NCBI GenBank assembly: GCA_003483745.1 | Contig: DMYD01000040.1 | Coordinates: forward strand, 11,055 to 35,502 | Reading direction: 5' to 3' | Length of the DNA stretch: 24,448 nucleotides | Source of the DNA: Roseburia sp. | Lineage (GTDB): Bacteria; Bacillota; Clostridia; Lachnospirales; Lachnospiraceae | Shown: in pieces, positions 14,964 through 22,286 of the stretch | How positions within the stretch are numbered: position 1 is the stretch's first letter | How the letters are laid out: each line of letters opens with the position of its first letter | Position numbers and translations under genes: made by a program | The notes under the pieces: model-generated | The model's database searches: none | Told to the model about the DNA's origin: nothing | Seen by the model: the letters and a program-made list of their open reading frames with translations, nothing else

Positions 14964-15095
14964 TTAGTATCTTCCTGTGAGAAAATGCAGAAAAGATACC
15001 GGCTTTTTTCCAGCGGCTTTTGTCTCGTCGATATATTTCTCGTAGAAAGAAACAACTTCGCAAAAAGACATTGCTGGATCGATTACATAAGTCAT
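14964..15095 (-). CDS. Small 43-residue protein of unknown function
   Basis: A minus-strand ORF encoding 43 residues, beginning MTYVIDPAMSFCEVVSF and ending SFLHFLTGRY. It is supported by a complete expression cassette: a TTGATT-N17-TATATT promoter at 15124-15152, a perfect AAGGAGGT ribosome site at 15103-15110 with eight-base spacing, and a strong minus-strand terminator starting right at its stop codon. The composition is mixed, with aromatic residues and a basic centre (KAAGKK), and it is not a membrane helix. I recognise no family. It may be a small regulatory or binding protein, or a remnant of a longer gene, although the intact signals argue against decay. Confidence 0.65.
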   Translation of the reverse strand: MTYVIDPAMSFCEVVSFYEKYIDETKAAGKKPVSFLHFLTGRY

Positions 15096-15123
15096 ACAAT
15101 GTACCTCCTTATTTGTTTTCTAT

Positions 15124-15152
15124 AATATAACACGGAATATCGGAAAAATCAA
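15124..15152 (-). promoter_or_regulatory. Promoter of the 43-residue ORF
   Basis: On the minus strand, TTGATT (15152-15147) and TATATT (15129-15124) are 17 bases apart. The start would fall near 15117, just before the ribosome site. Confidence 0.55.
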
Positions 15153-15249
15153 CAAAAAACAATACAAAAGATTGTCTAATATATACAAAAACTAAGTGAA
15201 TAAACGAAAAAACTCACAAAAACAAGAAAATAACAAGTCGGTATTTTTA

Positions 15250-15278
15250 CTAGTTTTTACAGAATAAAATTGTATAAT
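15250..15278 (+). promoter_or_regulatory. Probable promoter of the amidase gene
   Basis: A perfect TATAAT lies at 15273-15278. The -35 is poor (TAGTTT at 15251-15256 with a 16-base spacer). It sits in an AT-rich stretch about 100 bases before the gene. No other structure stands out in 15153-15377. Confidence 0.45.
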
Positions 15279-15377
15279 ATTACTCAAGAAATGAAAAGTG
15301 AACATTTTTTTTAATGAGAAACAGGTAAAATAAAAAAAGTATACAAAATATTTTTGACATAAGAAAAAGGGGAAAAT

Positions 15378-16133
15378 ATGAAACAGGGAGAAGCAGACCA
15401 CGGACGTGAAGCGGAAAAGAGAAGATACGAGGCGAGAAAAAGAAGACAAAAGAAGCGTAAAAGACAACAGATGTTTGCACGCAGTGTGGTAGTTTTTACA
15501 GGGGCCGTATTTGTGGGAGTTATTTTATATGGGGGATGGTATATCACTCACAGAACGGAATGGACGCAGGAAGAAATCATAGCAGAGAAAACGAAGTATA
15601 TAGCAGACCGACCAGACTTTTCCGTAGAACTTTTAGATTATAATGAGTATTCCAGACCTGGAACGGCACTTGAAAAAGTAAATGGAATTGTCGTGCATTA
15701 TACGGCGAATCCCGGAACGACAGCACAACAGAACCGGGATTATTTTGAAGGACTAGCACAATCCGGGGAGACGCATGCAAGCAGTCATTTTGTGATCGGG
15801 ATCAGTGGGGAGATCATCCAGTGTATTCCATGCAATGAGATCGCATATGCTTCGAATGATAGAAATAGTGATACGATTTCTATCGAGTGTTGTATTCCGG
15901 ATGATACGGGCAAGTTTACGGATGCAACTTATGAGTCACTGGTTCATCTGGTAACGTGGCTGATGGGACGTTATGATCTGACAGTTGATGATGTGATAAG
16001 ACATTATGATGTTACCGGGAAGGCGTGCCCGAAATATTATGTCGAAAATGAGGCTGCATGGGAGCAGTTTAAACAGGATCTGCTCGATTACATAGAGACC
16101 AACGGTATTGCAAAAACAGAGGAAATACAGTAA
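15378..16133 (+). CDS. Membrane-anchored N-acetylmuramoyl-L-alanine amidase (Amidase_2/PGRP fold)
   Basis: A 251-residue protein predicted to cleave the amide bond between muramic acid and the stem peptide of peptidoglycan. A very basic cytoplasmic head (about 10-31, rich in Lys/Arg) is followed by a single membrane helix (about 33-57), placing the catalytic domain outside the cell. The zinc ligands of the T7-lysozyme/PGRP fold are visible: His107 in VVHYT, His209 in RHYDVTG and Cys217 in ACPK. The family segments SSHFVIG and DTISIECC are also present. GAAAAAGGGGAAAAT precedes the start. It begins a three-gene plus-strand run with the methylase and GGDEF-EAL genes. Confidence 0.9.
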   Translation: MKQGEADHGREAEKRRYEARKRRQKKRKRQQMFARSVVVFTGAVFVGVILYGGWYITHRTEWTQEEIIAEKTKYIADRPDFSVELLDYNEYSRPGTALEKVNGIVVHYTANPGTTAQQNRDYFEGLAQSGETHASSHFVIGISGEIIQCIPCNEIAYASNDRNSDTISIECCIPDDTGKFTDATYESLVHLVTWLMGRYDLTVDDVIRHYDVTGKACPKYYVENEAAWEQFKQDLLDYIETNGIAKTEEIQ

Positions 16134-16166
16134 AATGGAAGTATCAATTGTGTCGAAGGAAATGGT

Positions 16167-17699
16167 ATGGTAGAGAAATATTACGAAGCATTACAAAAAA
16201 GAGAGAATCTTCGCGAAAACCTTGTGGAACTGCGTGCTCAGATCAAAGATGAGGCGGCGAGGGTACAGTTTGTGTCGTTGATCGGGGATGGCAGGATACT
16301 GTTACAATTATTAGAGGAAGAAGATCCCAAGGTGCGCAAAAATGTAGCAATGATCCTGGGGGAGATAGAATGGACGGGGGCAGTAGATGCACTTGTCGCC
16401 GCATACGAAAGGGAGCAGACTCTTTTTGTAAAAAGCGCGTATTTAAAGGCACTTGCATATCTTGACATTACAGCATATCAGGAAAAGTTTAAATCAAGAA
16501 TGGAAGAACTTCTTTCTTATACTCCGGCAGCAGAAGAAAAAAAGCATATCGATGAGGAAGTTCGTGCGCTGGGCAGACTGTTGGAAAAAACAGATGAGAG
16601 CACAGGTCATACTTTTACCGGTTTTAAAGATCCGCACGAAATGCTGTTGTTGACCGGATATGCACGTGCGGATGTAACCTTAAAAGAAATAGGGGAACTT
16701 CCGGCAGATATCCGTAGAAAGACGGCAAAACATCCACTTGGAGTGGCAGTGTATACAAAGGATGTACGTGCCATGGCGAATTTGAGGACTTACCGGGAAC
16801 TTTTGTTCCCGATTCGATTAAAACAGGATACAATGAACACTGTATTAAACAACACAATGCAGAGTGAGAAATGGGCAGAGGTGTTAGCTGATGCAACCTG
16901 GCAGAGCGGCATCGGAGATTTCTTAAAAGAGTGTCATAAACAGAGCACACCATTTCGTTTCCGTGTGGAGATCCGGGCTGACATGGAGAACGCAAAAAGG
17001 GCTTCTTTTGCAAAAAAATTTGCAATACAGTTAGAACGTGTGTCGGCAAGGTGGTTGATCAATTCGACCGGCGATTACGAGATAGAAATTCGTCTGATAA
17101 AGAAAAAAGACGGTGGATTTGCACCATTCTTAAAATTGTATACCATTCCAATGCGGCGTTTCTCGTATCGGAAGAACGCAGTGGCAGCATCGATTCATCC
17201 GTCACTTGCAGCGATGCTTGTGGCACTGGCAAAACCTTATCTGAAAGAAAATGCACAGATTTTAGATCCATTTTGCGGAGTTGGTACGATGCTCATCGAG
17301 CGGGATATCGCAGAACCGGCAAGAGAAAAGTATGGGATTGATATTTTTGGGCCGGCAATCGATGGAGCAAGGGAGAATGCCGCTTTAGCTGGAGAAAAGA
17401 TCAATTTTATTCATAGAGATTATTTTGATTTTAAACATGAATATCTGTTTGATGAGATTATTACCAATATGCCGGTGCGGGGCAAGCAGTCGCGTAGTGA
17501 GATGGATGCACTGTATGCTTCCTTTTTTGAAAAATCAAAAGAAATATTAGCGCCGGGCGGGGTCATGATTTTCTATTCGAATGAAGAAGGCATGGTAAAG
17601 AAACAACTTCGTTTACATACAGAATATAGGCTGATACAGGAGTTTATAGTTTCCGAAAAACGTCATTTTAATCTGTATGTTGTTGGAATAAAGGGGTAA
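16167..17699 (+). CDS. HEAT-repeat protein fused to a UPF0020-type RNA methyltransferase
   Basis: A 510-residue protein. Residues about 1-130 are helical and resemble HEAT repeats (PKVRKNVAMILGEIEWTGAV, then FVKSAYLKALAYLD). The C-terminal half is a class I methyltransferase of the kind that modifies guanine N2 in tRNA or rRNA. SAM motif I is DPFCGVGTMLIE, starting at Asp367, and an acidic Asp follows in YGIDIFG. The usual catalytic NPPY-like motif is replaced by TNMPVRG, with Asn434-Met-Pro-Val437. No standard THUMP domain is obvious in the middle region. GAAGGA precedes the ATG. The stop directly abuts the next gene's ATG. The substrate is unknown; RNA is the likeliest. Confidence 0.78.
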   Translation: MVEKYYEALQKRENLRENLVELRAQIKDEAARVQFVSLIGDGRILLQLLEEEDPKVRKNVAMILGEIEWTGAVDALVAAYEREQTLFVKSAYLKALAYLDITAYQEKFKSRMEELLSYTPAAEEKKHIDEEVRALGRLLEKTDESTGHTFTGFKDPHEMLLLTGYARADVTLKEIGELPADIRRKTAKHPLGVAVYTKDVRAMANLRTYRELLFPIRLKQDTMNTVLNNTMQSEKWAEVLADATWQSGIGDFLKECHKQSTPFRFRVEIRADMENAKRASFAKKFAIQLERVSARWLINSTGDYEIEIRLIKKKDGGFAPFLKLYTIPMRRFSYRKNAVAASIHPSLAAMLVALAKPYLKENAQILDPFCGVGTMLIERDIAEPAREKYGIDIFGPAIDGARENAALAGEKINFIHRDYFDFKHEYLFDEIITNMPVRGKQSRSEMDALYASFFEKSKEILAPGGVMIFYSNEEGMVKKQLRLHTEYRLIQEFIVSEKRHFNLYVVGIKG

Positions 17700-20357
17700 A
17701 TGGGAATGGCATTTTTGAGCAGGAAGAAGGAAGAGGATTCTTTGAAATCAGAACAGGTGCTTTTGGATGCATCATTGATGCAGAATCTACAGGATCGGTT
17801 TTGCGACGCGAATAACCTGTATTTAAGATGTCTTGATCAGAATCGCACTGAAGTGACGAGAACATATGGTTCGAAGGATGAACTTGAATATCTGGGCAGT
17901 GTGATCGATATGGACAGACATATCGAGCTGTTAGAGCGGCTGTTGAACAGTAGAATCGAAAGTGTGATCGAGGAAGACTGCGGTGTGGAAGGAATCCGGA
18001 TGTGTGGAGTGGCGGTCAAGGTAAGCGGAGAGGTGTCCGCGATCTGGATCGTGACAGGGGTTATGGAAGATGCAGGTGAGAATGTGCCGGATTACATCAT
18101 GCGGACGACACCGGAACGTTACTACAAGTCGATCGAATTTTTAGAGATGTTATCAAAACAGATGTTTGCCGTTAAATTAGAGGAACTTTTGGCGCAGGAG
18201 GCATTTTTAAAGAGCCGTGAGTCGGAAGCGCAGATGGAGACGGAATTAAAACGCAATGAGGCGATGACGGCGATCGTGCGTATGCTTGAGTCGGAGGAAA
18301 GTTTTGATAAGATCGTCTGGGATATCTTAAGGGAGGCGTGCGAGTATCTTGGAATTTCAGCTGCGGTTTTATTCCGGGAAAATATAGACGGAACAACGGT
18401 CAATATGATCAGCGAGTATTGTGCTGAGGGAAAAGAGTCCAGGATGAATGTATCGCAGAATATTCCGAAAGAAAAACTGCCGTTTTTTAATGGGAAACCA
18501 TATATGATCTCGGCAGATTCGATGATGCCGGAATCATTCCGCAGAATGTTTGAAGCGCAAAAAACGAAAGCTGGGGTGTTTCTGCCGATTGATGTCGGTG
18601 GAAAAACAGGAATGTATGTCTGCTTTTGTGAGAATGAAAAAGAGCGGATCTGGGATGGTGGAGAGATTAAATTTGTCAATGATGTCAGAAGAATCATACA
18701 GACGATTCTTGTAAAGCGTATTGCCAAAAATTCACTTGCCAGCTCGTATGCATCGTTGGAAGCAATTTTAGAAAATGTTGGATGCGGAATTTATGTGATG
18801 GATACACAGGAGAATGCGATCCTATATACAAATCAGCGTTTTCGCAAAGCATTTGGCGCAGATGTACGGAGCGCCGGTATTGAAGAGTGCTTAAGGCAGG
18901 GAGCCCAGTCGGAGGACAGCCTGTATTTCAGGGAGGTTTATTCGAAGGAGGAAAATCGCTGGTTTGATCTGCACAGTACGAGAATTAACTGGGTTGATGG
19001 AAGAAAAGTCCTTTTATGTACCATTTATGATGTGACAGATAAAAAGCTGTATCAGCAGAAAATTGAGCGTCAGGCAAACAATGATTTTTTGACAGGGCTT
19101 TATAACAGAATGCGTTGCGAACAGGATCTGGAACGTTATATCCGTCAGACCAAAGAATTTGGTGGAGAGGGAGCACTGCTTTATATCGATCTGGATGATT
19201 TCAAACATATCAATGATGGACTTGGACATCAGTATGGTGATGTACTGCTTAAGAATATTTCCGGCAGCCTGCAGAGAATCCCGGGTGTGGAAAATAATTG
19301 TTACCGTATGGGCGGTGACGAGTTTATTATCATATTGGCACATCATCACATGGCAATGCTCCAGCAGATCTTAGATGAGATCAAGGCACTGTTTACGAAA
19401 CCGTGGATGTTAAAGGGAACCGATTATTATTGCACGATGAGTATGGGAGTTGTGCGTTTCCCGGTAGACGGGGATACGGTGGAAGAATTGATCAAAAAAG
19501 CGGACATTGCACTTTATTCGGCAAAGTGTGCGGGAAAGAACCGTATAGAATTTTATGATGACAATGTGGAATCTACTTCCTACAAGCGGCTTGATCTTGA
19601 AAAGAATATGCGCAATGCAACAAGAAACGCTTTCAGTGAGTTTGAAGTATATTTTCAGCCAATCGTAAATATTACAAAAGAGGGAAATCCATGTGCCGGC
19701 GCAGAAGCGTTGATCCGCTGGAATTCAGGAGAACTTGGACTGATTCCACCGGCAGATTTTATCCCACTTGCGGAATATTTAGGACTGATCAACCCGATCG
19801 GAGAATTTGTCCTTCGTGAGGCATGCATTCACTGCAAATACTGGAATGACATGGGGCACCCGGAGTATAAAGTGAATGTCAATCTGTCTGTTGTGCAGCT
19901 TTTACAAAATGATATCGTGGAGCGGATCGCACATGTGATCGAGGAGACGAGGATCACTCCTCAGAATCTGACACTGGAAGTGACGGAGAGTCTTGCCGTT
20001 AATGATATGAGCCGGATGAAACGGATTCTTGCGGATATCAGACATCTTGGTGTACGTGTTGCGCTGGATGATTTTGGCACGGGTTATTCCTCCCTGAACC
20101 ATATCCGGGAGATGCCGATCGATGTGATAAAAATTGACCGCTGCTTTATTATTGATATCGGAAAAGATGATTTTTCCAATGCATTTGTAAAAATGGTTGG
20201 TGAGCTGGCGAGTGCCATTCATGTAAATGTCTGTGTGGAAGGTGTGGAGACAAAGGAGCAGTTAGATGCGCTGATGGAATCAAAGGTTCAGCTGATCCAG
20301 GGATTTTATTTCGGGAAGCCGATGAAAGCGGAGATGTTTGAAAGACAATATTTATAA
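17700..20357 (+). CDS. Cyclic-di-GMP signalling protein: sensory, GAF-like, PAS, GGDEF and EAL domains
   Basis: An 885-residue soluble protein. Order: an N-terminal region with PocR-like sensory character (about 25-150), a coiled stretch (about 155-190), a GAF-like domain (about 195-335), PAS (about 345-450), GGDEF (about 455-615) and EAL (about 630-885). The cyclase motif is intact, GGDEF at 538-542, but the usual inhibitory RxxD site upstream reads GVEN. The phosphodiesterase domain has EAL at 669-671, NVNLS, the EVTES pair, DDFGTGYSS from Asp790, IKID, EGVE and QGFYFGKP, the full catalytic set. It could make or break down c-di-GMP; which dominates cannot be read. The start codon follows the preceding stop without a gap (TAAATG), and a second in-frame ATG lies at 17706. 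Confidence 0.92.
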   Translation: MGMAFLSRKKEEDSLKSEQVLLDASLMQNLQDRFCDANNLYLRCLDQNRTEVTRTYGSKDELEYLGSVIDMDRHIELLERLLNSRIESVIEEDCGVEGIRMCGVAVKVSGEVSAIWIVTGVMEDAGENVPDYIMRTTPERYYKSIEFLEMLSKQMFAVKLEELLAQEAFLKSRESEAQMETELKRNEAMTAIVRMLESEESFDKIVWDILREACEYLGISAAVLFRENIDGTTVNMISEYCAEGKESRMNVSQNIPKEKLPFFNGKPYMISADSMMPESFRRMFEAQKTKAGVFLPIDVGGKTGMYVCFCENEKERIWDGGEIKFVNDVRRIIQTILVKRIAKNSLASSYASLEAILENVGCGIYVMDTQENAILYTNQRFRKAFGADVRSAGIEECLRQGAQSEDSLYFREVYSKEENRWFDLHSTRINWVDGRKVLLCTIYDVTDKKLYQQKIERQANNDFLTGLYNRMRCEQDLERYIRQTKEFGGEGALLYIDLDDFKHINDGLGHQYGDVLLKNISGSLQRIPGVENNCYRMGGDEFIIILAHHHMAMLQQILDEIKALFTKPWMLKGTDYYCTMSMGVVRFPVDGDTVEELIKKADIALYSAKCAGKNRIEFYDDNVESTSYKRLDLEKNMRNATRNAFSEFEVYFQPIVNITKEGNPCAGAEALIRWNSGELGLIPPADFIPLAEYLGLINPIGEFVLREACIHCKYWNDMGHPEYKVNVNLSVVQLLQNDIVERIAHVIEETRITPQNLTLEVTESLAVNDMSRMKRILADIRHLGVRVALDDFGTGYSSLNHIREMPIDVIKIDRCFIIDIGKDDFSNAFVKMVGELASAIHVNVCVEGVETKEQLDALMESKVQLIQGFYFGKPMKAEMFERQYL

Positions 20358-20386
20358 CGCCTGATTTTCAATGTCAAAATAATCAA

Positions 20387-20443
20387 AACAGTTCAAAAAA
20401 TTAAAAAAATAAATAAAATTAAAAAAATATCAAAAAAACTGTT
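20387..20443 (+). promoter_or_regulatory. AT-only stretch bounded by AACAGTT/AACTGTT, upstream of tRNA promoter
   Basis: AACAGTT (20387-20393) and its inverted copy AACTGTT (20437-20443) flank about 43 bases that are almost entirely A and T. The stretch adjoins the -35 box of the tRNA promoter. A-tracts here could act as an UP element for RNA polymerase. Confidence 0.4.
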
Positions 20444-20470
20444 GACATATTAATTGTTCTTTGGTATTAT
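20442..20470 (+). promoter_or_regulatory. Promoter of the tRNA-Leu pair
   Basis: Perfect TTGACA (20442-20447) and TATTAT (20465-20470) are separated by 17 bases. The start would fall near 20477, about 25 bases before the first tRNA. Confidence 0.8.
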
Positions 20471-20501
20471 AAATGAGTCGTCGCGAGAGAGTGATTGATA
20501 C

Positions 20502-20586
20502 GCGGAAGTGTCGGAATTGGCAGACGAGCAAGACTAAGGATCTTGTGTTCATTGCGAACGTGTGGGTTCAAGTCCCATCTTCCGCA
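20502..20586 (+). tRNA. tRNA-Leu, anticodon AAG
   Basis: An 85-base class II tRNA. The acceptor GCGGAAG pairs with CTTCCGC. The anticodon stem CAAGA/TCTTG closes loop CTAAGGA, placing AAG at positions 34-36. The long variable arm GTTC/GAAC and the T-arm GTGGG/CCCAT are intact. CCA is not encoded. A34 would need deamination to inosine by TadA to read both CUU and CUC. Confidence 0.95.
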
Positions 20587-20614
20587 TCAAAAGATTTCTT
20601 TGATTGACGGGTTC

Positions 20615-20698
20615 GCAGGAGTGGCGGAATTGGCAGACGCGCAGGCTTCAGGTGCCTGTGGTAGCAATATCGTGTGGGTTCAAGTCCCATCTCCTGCA
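20615..20698 (+). tRNA. tRNA-Leu, anticodon CAG
   Basis: An 84-base class II tRNA, 28 bases after the first one. The acceptor GCAGGAG pairs with CTCCTGC, and the anticodon stem CAGGC/GCCTG closes loop TTCAGGT with anticodon CAG, reading CUG. The long variable arm pairs GGTA with TATC. CCA is not encoded. The T-loop region is identical to that of the first tRNA. Confidence 0.95.
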
Positions 20699-20715
20699 TT
20701 TTATATGAAGAGATG

Positions 20716-20749
20716 AAAGAAGCATTGAGGAATCGGTGCTTCTTTTTTT
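20716..20749 (+). terminator. Terminator of the tRNA operon
   Basis: AAAGAAGCA (20716-20724) pairs with TGCTTCTTT (20737-20745), followed by more T residues. It lies 17 bases after the second tRNA. Confidence 0.88.
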
Positions 20750-20767
20750 CTCTCTCGCAGAAGATGA

Positions 20768-20851
20768 TGTTGGGGTCAAATAGTGCATTCACAACATAAA
20801 GACTGGCAATTTGTCAATCAAAAATCTTGTATGCACTATTTGAACTCAACA
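20768..20851. repeat. 84-base fold-back element downstream of tRNAs
   Basis: The 21-base arm at 20768-20788 pairs with 20831-20851, with one mismatch and one G-U pair; the core is TCAAATAGTGCAT with its exact inverse. The 42-base spacer holds no obvious gene. There is no T-run, so it is not a simple terminator. It lies between the tRNA terminator and the promoter of the secreted-protein gene. It may be a short non-autonomous mobile element, a remnant of an insertion beside tRNA genes, or an operator. Confidence 0.6.
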
Positions 20852-20922
20852 CCCGGATCCTCAGAGAAAATTAAGTTCCATGAAAATAGTACCTTTTCCA
20901 TAGAGAAAATACAAAAAGAATA

Positions 20923-20931
20923 TGCTAAAAT
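20923..20931 (+). promoter_or_regulatory. Extended -10 element of the secreted-protein gene
   Basis: TGCTAAAAT fits an extended -10 (TGn plus TAAAAT). No good -35 is seen 17 bases upstream. It lies about 57 bases before the start codon. Confidence 0.4.
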
Positions 20932-20987
20932 AAGACTGTATTGTTTCTTTACAGTAGAGAAGTAAAGAGGAAAAGGAGAAAATCTAT

Positions 20988-22175
20988 ATGAAGAAAATGA
21001 AAACGTATGTTCTTGGAATGGTTCTGGCATTTGCCATGATCCTGCTTCCACAGAATGTATCAGCAGCAACGCAGATTGCGGTGACACAGGTGGAGGATAT
21101 CACGGATGTGATGTCTGTTGGGTCTACAAATTATGATGTTCCGGTTGGAGATTACAGTAATGCGGTACAGTTCACTTTGAATAAACCGGCATATGTATAC
21201 GTATCTGCGTATTCCACGATTATGCATGAGAATTGGACTTCTCTTGGTGCAATCGATCAATTTGCCGTATATTCAGATGCAAACTGCTCAAACCTGGTTA
21301 CCGGAGATAAAGTAGTCGGAGTTGACGGAAATGAGAGTGTGACAAAATATTTATGCCTGGATGCGGGCAGCTACTGGATTTATTATGGAAAAAGAGAGGG
21401 AGACTCTTATAATAGAGACAGCAAGGGACAGTTCCGCCTTTCGGTTGCAGCCCAGTATCTGGATGTAACAGGAACAAAAAATGGTTCCTGGGCACGTGCA
21501 GCACAGATTTCTACGGATAAGAAAGTAACCGGATTTTTAAGCTCCAACACCAGAAAAAGCTGGTTTAAATTTAAGGTGTCAGGCGATACAGCAGCAAGAC
21601 TGAATCTTTCACTGGAGAATCCGCTGGGAGAAAGCGTGTTTAAGAGTGATAAGACAGGAGTTACTGTATATCGTTCTAATCATAATGTTTTAGAGCGTAT
21701 GAACATTTCGGAGAATTATTATACTTCTGCCTGCTCTAAAGAAGTTACATTAAAGAGTGGTACTTACTATATTGAAATTGCAGGCAGTGAAGCTTATAAA
21801 AACAGTTTGGGCGGCATGACGACGAAGCTCAACAAAACGGGCGTAAACAACATGGGTGTGGTAAACTTAAAGATTACCACGGTAAAAAAAGCAGCAGTTT
21901 CCAGGCTTTCCAATGTAAAGGGAAAGAAAGCACAGGTTACATATAAAAAAGTAAGCAATGCAAAGGGATATGAGGTACAGTATTCCACAGATAAGAAATT
22001 TAAAAAAGATGTTAAAGTCAAAAAAGTAAATGCAAAAACAACAAAAGTTACCTTAAACAAACTCAAAAAGGGCAGGAAATATTATGTTCGTGTTAGAGCT
22101 TACAGAGTAGATGAGGATGACAACAGAGTGGATGGTACATGGAGTGAATCAAAATCAGTAAAGATCAGCAAATAA
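20988..22175 (+). CDS. Secreted protein with two beta-rich repeats and a C-terminal fibronectin type III domain
   Basis: A 395-residue exported protein. A signal peptide (basic MKKMK, hydrophobic core, likely cleavage after VSA near residue 26) sends it across the membrane. Two regions look like repeated beta-sandwich modules of PPC type, one ending in LDAGSYWIYYG and the other in LKSGTYYIEIAG. The last 90 residues, from about Ser305 (SRLSNVKGKKAQVTYKKVSN), form an fn3 domain rich in lysine, ending in WSESKSVKISK. There is no LPXTG anchor, so it is released or held by charge. AAGGAG nine bases upstream supports the start. The function is unknown; such fn3 modules in gut Firmicutes often accompany surface-binding proteins. 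Confidence 0.8.
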   Translation: MKKMKTYVLGMVLAFAMILLPQNVSAATQIAVTQVEDITDVMSVGSTNYDVPVGDYSNAVQFTLNKPAYVYVSAYSTIMHENWTSLGAIDQFAVYSDANCSNLVTGDKVVGVDGNESVTKYLCLDAGSYWIYYGKREGDSYNRDSKGQFRLSVAAQYLDVTGTKNGSWARAAQISTDKKVTGFLSSNTRKSWFKFKVSGDTAARLNLSLENPLGESVFKSDKTGVTVYRSNHNVLERMNISENYYTSACSKEVTLKSGTYYIEIAGSEAYKNSLGGMTTKLNKTGVNNMGVVNLKITTVKKAAVSRLSNVKGKKAQVTYKKVSNAKGYEVQYSTDKKFKKDVKVKKVNAKTTKVTLNKLKKGRKYYVRVRAYRVDEDDNRVDGTWSESKSVKISK

Positions 22176-22189
22176 AAGATTGAAAAATG

Positions 22190-22218
22190 GCGCGGCAGAA
22201 AAAATGCCGCGCTGTTTG
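22190..22218 (+). terminator. Terminator after the secreted-protein gene
   Basis: GCGCGGCA (22190-22197) pairs perfectly with TGCCGCGC (22205-22212) around a seven-base A-rich loop. The T-run after it is short (TGTTTG), so termination may be partial. Confidence 0.6.
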
Positions 22219-22243
22219 CATTTATGGAGAAATCATTTATAAT
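22215..22243 (+). promoter_or_regulatory. Promoter of the RelA/SpoT-domain gene
   Basis: TTTGCA (22215-22220) and a perfect TATAAT (22238-22243) are 17 bases apart. The start near 22250 lies downstream of the earliest in-frame ATG (22224), which therefore cannot be the start codon if this promoter is used. This supports 22287. Confidence 0.6.
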
Positions 22244-22286
22244 AGATACCAATGCGGTGCAGAATGCAAAAACAGAGGGTGAAAAA

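Noticed and set aside
18122..18727. Minus-strand open frame of 201 codons
   Set aside because: Antisense to the GAF-like region of the GGDEF-EAL gene, with low-complexity Ser-rich translation and no expression signals.
20495..20716. Open frame across both tRNA genes
   Set aside because: Its codons are the conserved tRNA sequences; both tRNAs fold fully, so the frame is incidental.
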